From RZYY01 sp036794825 (GTDB lineage: Bacteria; Bacteroidota; Bacteroidia; Bacteroidales; 4484-276), in assembly GCA_036794825.1 (NCBI GenBank), contig DAIRGA010000019.1:1-64000 (forward strand): 64,000 nucleotides of DNA, read 5' to 3'. This document shows, piece after piece, positions 34,148 to 43,204 of the stretch. Position 1 is the first letter of the stretch, and each line of letters opens with the position of its first letter. The position numbers were made by a program, and so were the translations under genes. The notes under the pieces were generated by a model. That model was given only the letters and a program-made list of their open reading frames with translations. It was not told where the DNA came from and searched no databases.

Positions 34148-35044
34148 TCAGATACCGGCATAGGTTCTGGCAGCCAGTTGATAGGCTGTTTCAAAAGCAT
34201 TGCGATCGAGATTAACCGGAATGCTGTTCTTGTCGCAATAGTCCAGGAGATTTCGGGTGTTCAGGTTACCAACCAGTTCATAACCGGCCATAGGGCAGCC
34301 GCCAATACCGCTCATCACACCATCGAAACGCCTGCAACCTTTGGAGTAAGCGGCATCCACCTTTTCATACCAGTTGTGCCCTGTGGTGTGCAGATGAAGT
34401 CCCACATCCGGGTGATTCAGTTCGGCGAAAACTTCACCAAATACCCGCCCTACCATACCACCGTCGGCAATTCCGATGATATCCGACAGGGCAATCGTGT
34501 CAACTTCTCTCTCTTCCAGATACTTGGCCCATTGCAGGATGAGATCTATACTCCACGGATCTCCGTAAGGATTTCCGAAGGCCATCGAGATATAAACCAG
34601 GAGTTTCTTATTCTTCCTGACGCAGAGGCTTTTCAGGTCGTCCACCAATTTGCAGGCCTGTTCGCGGGTTGCGTTGATATTGAGTTTCAGGAAAGTCTCG
34701 GAAAACGAAAACGGGAACCCGAGGTAAATAACTTCGTCAAAATCTGCAGCCCGTTCAGCGCCTTTCAGATTTCCGATAATTGCCATCAGCCTCGAATGCG
34801 TATTGCTCATATCCAGTTTACCGATCAGTTCGGCTGTATCGGCTAGCTGAGGAATGGCTTTCGGCGAAACAAAACTCCCGAAATCAATGATATCAAACCC
34901 CACTTTCAGCAAAGAGTTGATCAACTCAGCCTTTTTCTCAGTTGCGATAAATGTCTTTATTCCCTGCATGGCATCGCGCGGAGCTTCAGTGATTTTAATC
35001 GGCGCTGGTATGGCGCGTTTTGCCTGATCTGTTAATTCATTCAT
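34148..35044 (-). CDS. hydroxymethylglutaryl-CoA lyase
   Basis: 298 residues from the ATG of MNELTDQAKRA; an open extension of 37 codons upstream reads as noncoding. TIM-barrel lyase: ITEAPRDAMQG at the N-terminus (Arg-Asp and Gln kept, the usual Gly-Leu replaced by Ala-Met), SDIIGIADGG in the middle, HLHTTGHNWYEK as the metal-binding strand, and GIGGCPMAG with the catalytic Cys near the end. It splits HMG-CoA to acetyl-CoA and acetoacetate in leucine and ketone-body metabolism. No other leucine catabolism gene is in the window. Confidence 0.85.
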   Translation of the reverse strand: MNELTDQAKRAIPAPIKITEAPRDAMQGIKTFIATEKKAELINSLLKVGFDIIDFGSFVSPKAIPQLADTAELIGKLDMSNTHSRLMAIIGNLKGAERAADFDEVIYLGFPFSFSETFLKLNINATREQACKLVDDLKSLCVRKNKKLLVYISMAFGNPYGDPWSIDLILQWAKYLEEREVDTIALSDIIGIADGGMVGRVFGEVFAELNHPDVGLHLHTTGHNWYEKVDAAYSKGCRRFDGVMSGIGGCPMAGYELVGNLNTRNLLDYCDKNSIPVNLDRNAFETAYQLAARTYAGI

Positions 35045-35203
35045 TGATAATCTAATACTTAAAATTTGTTGCAAAAATATTTTCCATCCATTAATTACCG
35101 GAATTCTAAACAACGCCGGGTTATAATAGTTCGCAAAAGGTTGAATATTGCGCACTTAACATATCTTAAGAAGCCACACCCCCGGTGGGCATCATGAAAG
35201 CCT

Positions 35204-35211
35204 TACTTTTG
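35204..35211 (+). promoter_or_regulatory. -7 box for fbp
   Basis: TACTTTTG, 35 bases before the fbp ATG, matches TAnnTTTG. The -33 region is GC-rich and has no TTTG. Confidence 0.45.
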
Positions 35212-35246
35212 CAGCGCTTTTTAATTACACAAATTACCTCCATTTT

Positions 35247-37247
35247 ATGAAGCATCAACCCATCGACCTAAAATACACGCATGAGGAGATTGAAAAAGAG
35301 ATCAAATACCTGAAACTGCTTTCCAAACAATTTCCCACCGTACAAACCGCAAGCACCGAAATCATTAACCTTGAGGCAATTATGAAACTGCCGAAAGGAA
35401 CAGAGCATTTTCTTTCGGACATACATGGCGAACACGAGATTTTCAGTCATGTGCTGCGCAACGGCTCAGGAGTGATCCGGCAGAAAATTGAAGATGTATT
35501 TAAAAACACACTTCGCAAATTCATTAAAGATGAACTGGCAACGCTGATCTATTACCCGGAGGAAAAACTGGCACTGATCGAGAAGAGCGAATCGGACATC
35601 GAAGAATGGTATGCAGTCACCCTGCAAAGACTGATCGAAGTAACCCGCGCAACAGCTTCGAAATATACCCGCTCGAAGGTAAGAAAATCGTTGCCTGCCG
35701 ACTTTGCCTACATCATCGAGGAACTTCTGCACGAGAAACCCGGCACGCGCAACAAAGAAAAATACTTCGACGAAATTATTCAGACCATTATCCGCATTGA
35801 CCGGTCAAAAGAATTTATCATCGCTATCTGCAAGCTCATTCAGCGGCTTGCCATTGACAGGCTGCACATTGTGGGCGATATTTTCGACCGCGGACCCGGG
35901 CCTGAAAAAGTTATGGAGATGCTGATCAATTACCACTCAGTTGATATTCAATGGGGTAATCATGATATTATATGGATGGGGAGCGCTGCCGGTATCCGTG
36001 CCATGATTGCCAACCTCATCAGGATTTCGGCGCGCTACATGAACCTCGACACCATCGAAGACGGTTACGGCATCAGCCTCCTGCCGCTCGCCACTTTCGC
36101 CATGGAAGCCTACAAAAACGATCCATGCGACCTCTTTGCACCCAAAGTTCCACCCGATATGGAGCTAAGCAGCAAGCAGGTGGAGATGATCAAAAAAATG
36201 CACAAGGCCATCTCCGTGATGCAGTTCAAGTACGAGTGGGAGATCATCAGCCGCAACCCGCAGTTTGAGATGGAAGACCGCAATTTGCTCCACAAGATTG
36301 ACTTCGTGCATGGAACAGTGGAAATTGACGGTAAGTTTTACAAAATGCTCGATACCCATTTCCCAACCGTTGACCCCAAAAATCCTTACCGGCTCACCCC
36401 GGAAGAGATAGAGGTGATGGAAAAACTGCGGATATCCTTTATGCACAGCGAGTTGCTGAAAAAACACGTCAAGTTCCTCTACTCAAAGGGCAGCATGTAC
36501 CTCCGCTACAACGACAACCTGCTTGTTCATGGCTGCGTACCTCTTGAGAAAGACGGCAGTTTTACAAAAATGAAGTTCGGCGATAAAGAACTCTCCGGCA
36601 AAGCCCTGCTCGACCAGTTCGACCTTTATGCCCGCAAAGCCTATTTCACCCGGAACGACAAGCAGATGGATACGGTTGCACGCGATCACACATGGTACCT
36701 GTGGTGCGGAAAATATTCTCCCATTTTTGGCAAAAAGAAGATGACCACTTTCGAAAGGTATTTCATTGCCGAGAAAGAAACCCACACCGAAGAGAAAAAC
36801 GCTTTCTACAAACTGAATGATAATGAAGAGGTTGTAAGAAAGATACTCGCTGAATTTGAGCTGAATCCCGACATTGCTCACATTGTCAATGGTCACGTTC
36901 CTGTGAAAGTAAAAACCGGCGAAAGTCCCATTAAAGCCAACGGAAAACTGCTGGTGATTGATGGCGGAATGTCCAAAGCTTACCAGAAAGTTACCGGGAT
37001 TTCAGGCTACACACTGATTTACAACTCTTACGGATTGGTTCTTGTTGCTCACCAGGCCTTCGAAACCACCAGCAAAGCCATTGAAGATGAAACCGATATC
37101 CTATCTAACATTACTTATCTCGAGCCAAATCCCCGCCGAAAAACGGTGGCCGACACCGACAATGGCAAGTTTTTGCGGCAGCAGATCACCGACCTTGAAA
37201 TGCTACTGGCGGCCTATCGTAAAGGTCTCATCAAGGAGATCAGGTAA
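35247..37247 (+). CDS. fbp: fructose-1,6-bisphosphatase, class III
   Basis: 666 residues, the usual length for the Firmicutes/Bacteroidota class III enzyme. Metallophosphatase motifs: LSDIHGEHEIF (about 56-66), VGDIFDRGPGPE, WGNHDIIWMGS, NGHVPVKVKTGESPIKANG and VIDGGMSKAYQ. It removes the 1-phosphate of fructose-1,6-bisphosphate in gluconeogenesis in the cytosol. ATG at 35247 follows a -7 box at 35204. Monocistronic by position. Confidence 0.93.
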   Translation: MKHQPIDLKYTHEEIEKEIKYLKLLSKQFPTVQTASTEIINLEAIMKLPKGTEHFLSDIHGEHEIFSHVLRNGSGVIRQKIEDVFKNTLRKFIKDELATLIYYPEEKLALIEKSESDIEEWYAVTLQRLIEVTRATASKYTRSKVRKSLPADFAYIIEELLHEKPGTRNKEKYFDEIIQTIIRIDRSKEFIIAICKLIQRLAIDRLHIVGDIFDRGPGPEKVMEMLINYHSVDIQWGNHDIIWMGSAAGIRAMIANLIRISARYMNLDTIEDGYGISLLPLATFAMEAYKNDPCDLFAPKVPPDMELSSKQVEMIKKMHKAISVMQFKYEWEIISRNPQFEMEDRNLLHKIDFVHGTVEIDGKFYKMLDTHFPTVDPKNPYRLTPEEIEVMEKLRISFMHSELLKKHVKFLYSKGSMYLRYNDNLLVHGCVPLEKDGSFTKMKFGDKELSGKALLDQFDLYARKAYFTRNDKQMDTVARDHTWYLWCGKYSPIFGKKKMTTFERYFIAEKETHTEEKNAFYKLNDNEEVVRKILAEFELNPDIAHIVNGHVPVKVKTGESPIKANGKLLVIDGGMSKAYQKVTGISGYTLIYNSYGLVLVAHQAFETTSKAIEDETDILSNITYLEPNPRRKTVADTDNGKFLRQQITDLEMLLAAYRKGLIKEIR

Positions 37248-37274
37248 CAGGGGAAATTTTTATTGGAAAATTAT

Positions 37275-37305
37275 TTTGCCACATTAAAAGATTGATCTAT
37301 TTTTG
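37275..37305 (+). promoter_or_regulatory. rpsO promoter
   Basis: TTTG at 37275-37278, 19 bases, TATTTTTG at 37298-37305: an exact Bacteroidota -33/-7 promoter. The ATG of rpsO is 36 bases further. Confidence 0.7.
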
Positions 37306-37340
37306 CAGCCCAATTTTAAAAAAGTAAAATTCAATAAGAT

Positions 37341-37610
37341 ATGTACTTAACCAGCGAAAAGAAACTGAGTTTCTTCGAAACCCACGGGAATTCAAAGAGC
37401 GATACCGGATCACCTGAAGGTCAGATTGCTATGTTCACATTCCGGATTCAGCACCTCACCGAGCATTTGAAAGGACAGAAAAAAGATTTGAACACAAGGC
37501 GCTCACTGGTGCTCATGGTAGGAAAAAGAAGAAGACTGCTCGATTATCTCAAAAGAACCGACATTGAAAGATACAGACACATCATCAAAGAACTCGGTAT
37601 CAGGAAATAA
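37341..37610 (+). CDS. rpsO: 30S ribosomal protein S15
   Basis: 89 residues, standard length. Contains THGNSKSDTGSPEGQIAMFT, LTEHLKGQKKDLNTRRSL, and RRRLLDYLKRTDIERY, the conserved S15 blocks that bind 16S rRNA helices 20-22. Followed by a terminator and pnp, the widely conserved rpsO-pnp pair. Confidence 0.95.
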   Translation: MYLTSEKKLSFFETHGNSKSDTGSPEGQIAMFTFRIQHLTEHLKGQKKDLNTRRSLVLMVGKRRRLLDYLKRTDIERYRHIIKELGIRK

Positions 37611-37648
37611 GTTTCGGCAAAGACATTTATTATCATAAAAACGAAATG

Positions 37649-37678
37649 AAAGGCAATTTTTTCGAATTGCCTTTTTTT
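37649..37678 (+). terminator. terminator between rpsO and pnp
   Basis: AAAGGCAATT, loop TTTTCG, AATTGCCTTT, then TTTT: a 10-bp perfect stem and T tract. A longer open frame for pnp would start inside this hairpin at 37646, so that start is unlikely. Confidence 0.85.
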
Positions 37679-37711
37679 ATATTTAATCAATCAAGTTCAG
37701 TTATTACAAGT

Positions 37712-39997
37712 ATGTCGAAAAACGCAATTATTAAGAGTTTTCAGATGCCCGACGGCAAAGAGATCAGCATAGAAACCGGGAGACTGGCCAGACAAGCTGA
37801 TGGCGCCGTTATTGTGAAACAGGGCAACACCATGCTTCTTGCTACTGTAGTTTCGAGCAAGGAAGCCAAGGAAGATGTTGATTTCCTTCCTTTAACCGTT
37901 GAATACCAGGAAAAATACGCCGCTACCGGACGATTTCCCGGAGGTTTTTTCAAAAGAGAGGCAAGACCCTCTGAATATGAAATTTTAATCTCAAGGCTTG
38001 TTGACCGTGCATTGAGACCATTGTTTCCCGATGATTATCACGCAGAGACACAAGTGCTTATCACACTGATTTCGGGTGATAAAAATGACGCACCTGATGC
38101 GCTGGCAGCCCTTGCTGCTTCAGCAGCTATTGCTGTTTCGGATATCCCCTTCAACGGGCCGATTTCGGAGGTAAGGGTAGCCCGGATTGATGGCCAGCTG
38201 GTGATCAACCCGCCGATTGACAAAATGGAATTCTCTGATATTGATATCATTGTAGCAGCGAGCGAAAAGGACATCATGATGGTGGAGGGTGAAATGAAAG
38301 AGATTTCAGAAGCAGAAATGCTCGAAGCGTTGAAGTTTGCCCATGAGGCCATCAGACTGCAATGCCGCGCCCAGGTGGAACTGGCTGCAATGGTCGAAAA
38401 AGCCCAGACCAAAAGAGAATATTGCCACGAAGTGAATGATGATGAGCTCAAAAAACGCATGCACGAAGAGTTGTATGCAAAATGTTACGAAGTTGCCGGT
38501 TTAGGTACCGCCAAAAAACAACGCTCCGAACTCTTCGGCAAAATCTTGGAAGACTTCGTAGCTGCACTTCCCGAAGAAGAGGCTAAAGAAAAAGCTTCGA
38601 TGATTAAAAGGTACTACCATGACATCGAAAAAGAGGCGGTGAGAAATTTTGTGCTGAACGAACGCAAAAGAATTGACGGCCGCAAGCTGGATGAGATCCG
38701 CCCGATCTGGTCTGAGGTTGATTATCTGCCATCAGTTCACGGCTCGGCGATATTTACCCGCGGCGAAACCCAGTCGCTGGTTACCGTAACCCTTGGCACC
38801 AAACTGGACAGCCAGGTGATTGACGGCGCTGTGTTTGAAGGAAAAAGCAACTTCATTCTGCACTATAATTTCCCCTCATTTTCAACCGGTGAAGTAAAAT
38901 TCAAGGGTGGAACCAGCCGGCGGGAAATCGGCCATGGAAACCTTGCCCTCCGCGCATTAAAACCAATGATACCGGATTCAAACGTTAACCCATACACCAT
39001 ACGTGTGGTATCCGACATTCTTGAGTCAAACGGCTCTTCATCAATGGCAACCGTATGTGGCGGTACCCTGGCGCTCATGGATGCCGGTGTGAAAATTGAA
39101 AAGCCTGTTTCAGGTATTGCTATGGGTTTGATTACCAATAAAGACGGCAGCAAATACGCAGTTTTATCCGATATCCTCGGCGACGAAGATCACCTGGGAG
39201 ATATGGATTTTAAGGTAGCCGGATCAAGAGATGGAATCACCGCGTGCCAGATGGACATCAAAGTTGATGGTCTATCCTATCAGATTCTCGAAGAGGCGCT
39301 TGCTCAGGCATTAAGAGGAAGATTGCACATACTCGGCGAAATGGAAAAAACCATCAGTGTGCCGCGTGAAGATTACAAACCACACGTACCGCGCATCGAG
39401 CAAATCACCGTTCCGAAAGAATTTATCGGAGCTATTATTGGCCCTGGAGGAAAAATCATTCAGGATATCCAGGCAACTACCAACTCAACCATTGTTATTG
39501 AAGAAGTTGGCGAATACGGCGTAGTGGATATTGTTGCAGTGAACAAAGACTCGATCGAAGCAGCCAAAAACAGAATCAGGTCTATCATTGCCATTCCAGA
39601 AATCGGCGCCACCTACAAAGGAAAAGTAAAATCCATCATCACTTTCGGAGCAATCGTCGAAATCCTGCCCGGCAAGGAAGGACTGCTTCATATCTCCGAA
39701 ATTGACTGGAAGCGCATTGCAAATGTTGATGATGTTTTAAAAGTTGGCGACCAGGTTGATGTTAAACTGCTGGAAGTTGACGGAAAAACAGGAAAGTTAA
39801 AACTCTCCCGCAAACAATTGCTCCCCAAACCCGAAGGCTACCAGGAAGGAAACCGTGACCGTGGCGACCGTCCGCAAAGGGACTTCCGGGATAACCGAGA
39901 CAATCGTGACAGCAGGGATAACCGAGACAACAGAGACAACCGGAACAGAGGTGGAGATAACCGGAATTTCAGGCCGGACAGACCGCCGAGATCATAA
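37712..39997 (+). CDS. pnp: polyribonucleotide nucleotidyltransferase
   Basis: 761 residues from the ATG of MSKNAIIKSF. Two RNase PH domains (about 10-230 and 310-550; the second with GDEDHLGDMDFKVAGSRDGITA), a KH domain (EFIGAIIGPGGKIIQDI) and an S1 domain (GATYKGKVKSIITFGAIVEILPG). It degrades RNA from the 3' end using phosphate. After the S1 domain comes a 45-residue tail of RDN repeats. An upstream extension of 22 codons would begin in the rpsO terminator and is rejected. Confidence 0.95.
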   Translation: MSKNAIIKSFQMPDGKEISIETGRLARQADGAVIVKQGNTMLLATVVSSKEAKEDVDFLPLTVEYQEKYAATGRFPGGFFKREARPSEYEILISRLVDRALRPLFPDDYHAETQVLITLISGDKNDAPDALAALAASAAIAVSDIPFNGPISEVRVARIDGQLVINPPIDKMEFSDIDIIVAASEKDIMMVEGEMKEISEAEMLEALKFAHEAIRLQCRAQVELAAMVEKAQTKREYCHEVNDDELKKRMHEELYAKCYEVAGLGTAKKQRSELFGKILEDFVAALPEEEAKEKASMIKRYYHDIEKEAVRNFVLNERKRIDGRKLDEIRPIWSEVDYLPSVHGSAIFTRGETQSLVTVTLGTKLDSQVIDGAVFEGKSNFILHYNFPSFSTGEVKFKGGTSRREIGHGNLALRALKPMIPDSNVNPYTIRVVSDILESNGSSSMATVCGGTLALMDAGVKIEKPVSGIAMGLITNKDGSKYAVLSDILGDEDHLGDMDFKVAGSRDGITACQMDIKVDGLSYQILEEALAQALRGRLHILGEMEKTISVPREDYKPHVPRIEQITVPKEFIGAIIGPGGKIIQDIQATTNSTIVIEEVGEYGVVDIVAVNKDSIEAAKNRIRSIIAIPEIGATYKGKVKSIITFGAIVEILPGKEGLLHISEIDWKRIANVDDVLKVGDQVDVKLLEVDGKTGKLKLSRKQLLPKPEGYQEGNRDRGDRPQRDFRDNRDNRDSRDNRDNRDNRNRGGDNRNFRPDRPPRS

Positions 39998-40044
39998 ATC
40001 CTTATTTTCGGATAAGAAATTGATGATTATCTGAAAATTATTGT

Positions 40045-40052
40045 TAGGTTTG
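40045..40052 (+). promoter_or_regulatory. -7 box for the sigma-factor gene
   Basis: TAGGTTTG fits TAnnTTTG, 57 bases before the ATG at 40110. The -33 region shows only ATTG, so this is moderate support. Confidence 0.35.
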
Positions 40053-40109
40053 CCGATGTTTTTGATGAATTAATCCTTTAAATCAGGATTCGCGATCAAA
40101 ATTAATTCC

Positions 40110-40979
40110 ATGAGGCAGCTTAAAATCACACGGCAGCTTACTTACCGGGAAACGGTTTCTCTGGACAAGTATTTTCAGGAAATCCGGAAGGAAGACCTGA
40201 TTACTGCTGAAGAAGAAGTTGTTCTCGCATCAAGGATAAAACACGGAGACCACGAAGCATTGATGAAGCTAATCCGGGCTAATCTGCGCTTCGTGGTTTC
40301 TGTTTCAAAGCAATACCAAAATCAGGGGCTGAGCCTTCCCGACCTGATAAGCGAAGGCAACCTGGGACTCATCAGGGCAGCGCTGCGATTTGACGAAACC
40401 CGCGGCTTCAAATTCATATCCTACGCCGTTTGGTGGGTGCGGCAATCTATTCTGCAGGCGCTTGCCGAACACTCCCGCCTGATTCGGCTGCCTTTGAACA
40501 AAGTGATTCTGCTCAGCAAAATGGTAAAAACCTGCGTAGAATTGGAACAGGATCTTGGCCGGTCCCCTGAGCCACAGGAACTTGCCGACCACCTTCAGGT
40601 ACCGCTGCGCACAATCAAGGATATGATGAAATTCGCAGAAAAACATCTGTCTGTCGATGCCCCGCTAATCCAGGAGGAAGAAGCCACCATGCTCGACGTT
40701 ATCATCGCCAACGACCCGCCTTCGCCCGAGCAGCGATTAATTCTCGAATCGCTGAGGAGAGAGATAGAAGATGTGATTAATCAACTTTCGCCCCGCGAAG
40801 CCGATGTAATCCGTTGCTATTTCGGCCTCGACCAGAGTTACCCGATGACAATGCAGGAGATCGGCGACAGATTTGACCTTTCGCGCGAAAGAGTGAGGCA
40901 GATAAAAGAGACTGCCATCAAAAAGCTCAAACAATCGGTCAAGTGCCAGATCCTTAAAACCTATCTGGGCGGGGATTAA
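40110..40979 (+). CDS. rpoD: primary-type RNA polymerase sigma factor (RpoD/SigA, Bacteroidota)
   Basis: 289 residues, the short sigma typical of Bacteroidota. Region 1.2 SLDKYFQEIRKEDLIT, region 2 (LRFVVSVSKQYQNQGLSLPDLISEGNLGLIRAALRFD and FKFISYAVWWVRQSI), region 3, and region 4.2 MTMQEIGDRFDLSRERVRQIKETAIKKL. It recognises TAnnTTTG promoters like those seen here. A second sigma may exist elsewhere, so housekeeping status is likely but not proven. Confidence 0.88.
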   Translation: MRQLKITRQLTYRETVSLDKYFQEIRKEDLITAEEEVVLASRIKHGDHEALMKLIRANLRFVVSVSKQYQNQGLSLPDLISEGNLGLIRAALRFDETRGFKFISYAVWWVRQSILQALAEHSRLIRLPLNKVILLSKMVKTCVELEQDLGRSPEPQELADHLQVPLRTIKDMMKFAEKHLSVDAPLIQEEEATMLDVIIANDPPSPEQRLILESLRREIEDVINQLSPREADVIRCYFGLDQSYPMTMQEIGDRFDLSRERVRQIKETAIKKLKQSVKCQILKTYLGGD

Positions 40980-41035
40980 TCCACAAAATACGAGGGTAAA
41001 ACCGGATACAATTCGCTACAATTCCCCTCTTTTTC

Positions 41036-41043
41036 TACCTTTG
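41036..41043 (+). promoter_or_regulatory. -7 box for rpe
   Basis: TACCTTTG fits TAnnTTTG, 19 bases before the rpe ATG at 41063. No clear -33 TTTG. It probably drives rpe and the two genes after it. Confidence 0.45.
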
Positions 41044-41062
41044 CCCGACAAATCAAAAACTC

Positions 41063-41722
41063 ATGGGACATTTTGTTGCGCCATCATTGCTTTCGGCTGA
41101 CTTTACCCATCTCGGAGCTGACATAGAGATGCTCAACCGCAGCCAGGCCGACTGGGTTCATGTGGATGTGATGGATGGAAAATTCGTTCCCAACATCTCC
41201 TTCGGCCAGCCCATCATCCGGCAGATCAGGAAACTGACTTCAAAGCCACTCGATGTCCACCTTATGATCGTTGAGCCGGAAAGGTATTTTCAAAGCTTTA
41301 AAGACTGCGGCGCCGACCTGCTGAGTATTCACCTCGAAGCCTCTGTTCATCTGCACCGAAGCATTGCAGAAATTAAATCTCTGGGGATGAAAGCCGGAGT
41401 GGTGCTTAATCCACACACTTCTGTAAAGCTTTTGGAAGATATCATTGGCGAAGTGGATTTCGTTTTGCTGATGAGTGTAAATCCCGGATTTGGCGGGCAA
41501 AGCTTCATCGAAAACACGTATGAAAAGATTTTACGCCTGAAAGAGTTGATCCTGAAAAAATCCTCCAGAGCTTTGATCGAGGTAGACGGCGGGGTGAGTC
41601 TGGCCAATGCTGCCCGACTGATCGAATGCGGAACCGATGTTCTGGTGGCCGGGAATACCATTTTTTCCTCCCCTGATCCGGAACAGACAATCCGTGAGTT
41701 GAAATCAATATCCCTGAAATAA
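41063..41722 (+). CDS. rpe: ribulose-phosphate 3-epimerase
   Basis: 219 residues. PSLLSADFTHLG, VHVDVMDGKFVPNISFG, LDVHLMIVEP, LMSVNPGFGGQSF and EVDGGVSLANA are the conserved TIM-barrel strands with catalytic Asp and metal His. It converts ribulose-5-phosphate to xylulose-5-phosphate. Followed after five bases by the DUF2520 gene. Confidence 0.95.
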   Translation: MGHFVAPSLLSADFTHLGADIEMLNRSQADWVHVDVMDGKFVPNISFGQPIIRQIRKLTSKPLDVHLMIVEPERYFQSFKDCGADLLSIHLEASVHLHRSIAEIKSLGMKAGVVLNPHTSVKLLEDIIGEVDFVLLMSVNPGFGGQSFIENTYEKILRLKELILKKSSRALIEVDGGVSLANAARLIECGTDVLVAGNTIFSSPDPEQTIRELKSISLK

Positions 41723-41727
41723 TAGAC

Positions 41728-42510
41728 ATGGGCATCCACTCAGTTGTTCTTATCGGCGCCGGCCGGGTGGCCACTCAGTTAGGATTAACTTTCGTCAGGC
41801 ATCAGATCCCTGTGCTGCAGGTTTACAGCCGGACTGCCGCTTCAGCCGCTGCCCTGTCCAAAACTACGGGCAGTGATTTTACCAATGATCTTTCAAACCT
41901 GAACCAGCAGGCTGATTTGTATATCATTTCAGTAGCGGATGATTCGATCAGCCAGATAGTCAACCAGTTGAACCTTGAGAATAAGACTGTGGTGCACACC
42001 TCAGGATCAGTGCCTTTGGAAATTTTAGCTCCGGTATCATCATCTTACGGAGTATTTTATCCCCTGAACACCTTTTCCAAAGAAAAAAATATTGATCTAT
42101 CTGATACTCCATTCTGCATCGAAGCCTCTGACCCGGCAACCGAACATAAGCTCCTACAGCTTGCCCGGCTGATCTCCAATGACGTCAGGCTTATCAACTC
42201 GCAGCAAAGAGCGGTAATTCACCTGGCAGCGGTATTTGCCTGCAATTTCACGAATTTTATGATGATAAATGCTGATGAAATTCTTAGAAATCAAGGCATC
42301 TCCCACGATATTTTACTGCCATTGATCAACGAAACCATCAGCAAACTAAGCAACATCAGCCCAAAAGAGGCGCAAACCGGTCCGGCGCTGCGAAACGACC
42401 GGGAGATTATCAAAAAGCATCTTGAAATGCTGAATAATGATCCGGAAAAAAGAATCCTATACCAACTGATCAGCGAACAAATTCAAACCTACTTTTCAAA
42501 AGAAAAATAA
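41728..42510 (+). CDS. DUF2520 Rossmann-fold dehydrogenase-like protein
   Basis: 260 residues. Rossmann nucleotide-binding start VVLIGAGRVATQLG, then LYIISVADDSI, HTSGSVPLEIL, and a C-terminal helical domain (AVFACNFTNFMMINADEIL). This is the DUF2520/NADP-oxidoreductase F420-like family; its reaction is unknown. Six bases precede the KdsC-like gene, and the order DUF2520-KdsC-like phosphatase is often conserved in Bacteroidota. Confidence 0.85.
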   Translation: MGIHSVVLIGAGRVATQLGLTFVRHQIPVLQVYSRTAASAAALSKTTGSDFTNDLSNLNQQADLYIISVADDSISQIVNQLNLENKTVVHTSGSVPLEILAPVSSSYGVFYPLNTFSKEKNIDLSDTPFCIEASDPATEHKLLQLARLISNDVRLINSQQRAVIHLAAVFACNFTNFMMINADEILRNQGISHDILLPLINETISKLSNISPKEAQTGPALRNDREIIKKHLEMLNNDPEKRILYQLISEQIQTYFSKEK

Positions 42511-42516
42511 AATACC

Positions 42517-43044
42517 ATGACCGTAAAGAACTACAAAGAGCTGCTCAAGCACATCACCACAATGATTTTTGATTACGACGGGGTTTTTACCGACGGAAAA
42601 GTAATCCTGACCGAAACCGGAGAACAGTTGCGCACCGCCAACGTAAAAGATGGTTACGCGCTGCAGCTTGCCGTAAAGAAGGGCTACCGGATCGCCGTAA
42701 TTTCGGGTGGAACATCGGAAGCGATAGTGCACCGGATGCATGGGTTGAAAATCAAAGATGTTTTCATCCGGGTTGATCATAAAATCAAGGTTTACCACGA
42801 CTATCTGCAAAAACACAACCTGCGGCGCGAGGAGGTGCTTTTTATGGGTGATGACATTCCTGACCTTCAGATCATGAAAGAAGCCGGCGTGGTCATCTGC
42901 CCGGCCGATGCAGCGGAAGAAGTGAAAGCCCTCTCCCACCATATTTCGCACCTGAAAGGCGGCGAAGGATGCGTGCGCGAAATTGTGGAACAGGTGCTTA
43001 AGGTGCAGGGAAACTGGCTGAACGACGATGCTTTCATGTGGTAA
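42517..43044 (+). CDS. KdsC-like HAD phosphatase
   Basis: 175 residues. HAD motifs: FDYDGVFTDG (motif I, two Asp), ISGGTSEAI (motif II), and MGDDIPDLQIMKEAG (motif III). The length and lack of a cap domain match 3-deoxy-D-manno-octulosonate 8-phosphate phosphatase, which acts in LPS core synthesis. Substrate is not certain because other KDO genes are absent from the window. Confidence 0.85.
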   Translation: MTVKNYKELLKHITTMIFDYDGVFTDGKVILTETGEQLRTANVKDGYALQLAVKKGYRIAVISGGTSEAIVHRMHGLKIKDVFIRVDHKIKVYHDYLQKHNLRREEVLFMGDDIPDLQIMKEAGVVICPADAAEEVKALSHHISHLKGGEGCVREIVEQVLKVQGNWLNDDAFMW

Positions 43045-43161
43045 CATATGGCCGGATTTCTGGAATCATGAGTTCTTTTGCGATGAATCTTTTTAATCAG
43101 GAATCTGATTCTGAGGTTTTTAGTTTAATAAAGATTGAGAGACTTGAAACATTTGAAGGGA

Positions 43162-43201
43162 GAATATTGAATATCGAATGTTGAATACTGAATATTGAAC
43201 A
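43162..43201 (+). repeat. heptanucleotide repeat before mtnA
   Basis: Five units of GAAT followed by three bases in a strict 7-bp period: GAATATT, GAATATC, GAATGTT, GAATACT, GAATATT, then GAACAGA. It ends right at the mtnA start. Confidence 0.7.
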
Positions 43202-43204
43202 GAG

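Noticed and set aside
35045..35155. Longer start for HMG-CoA lyase
   Set aside because: The 37 extra residues read as translated leader DNA (many Asn, Ile, Pro) and precede the expected start of the lyase barrel.
37646..37711. Longer start for pnp
   Set aside because: The extra 22 codons begin inside a perfect 10-bp terminator hairpin and match no PNPase N-terminus.
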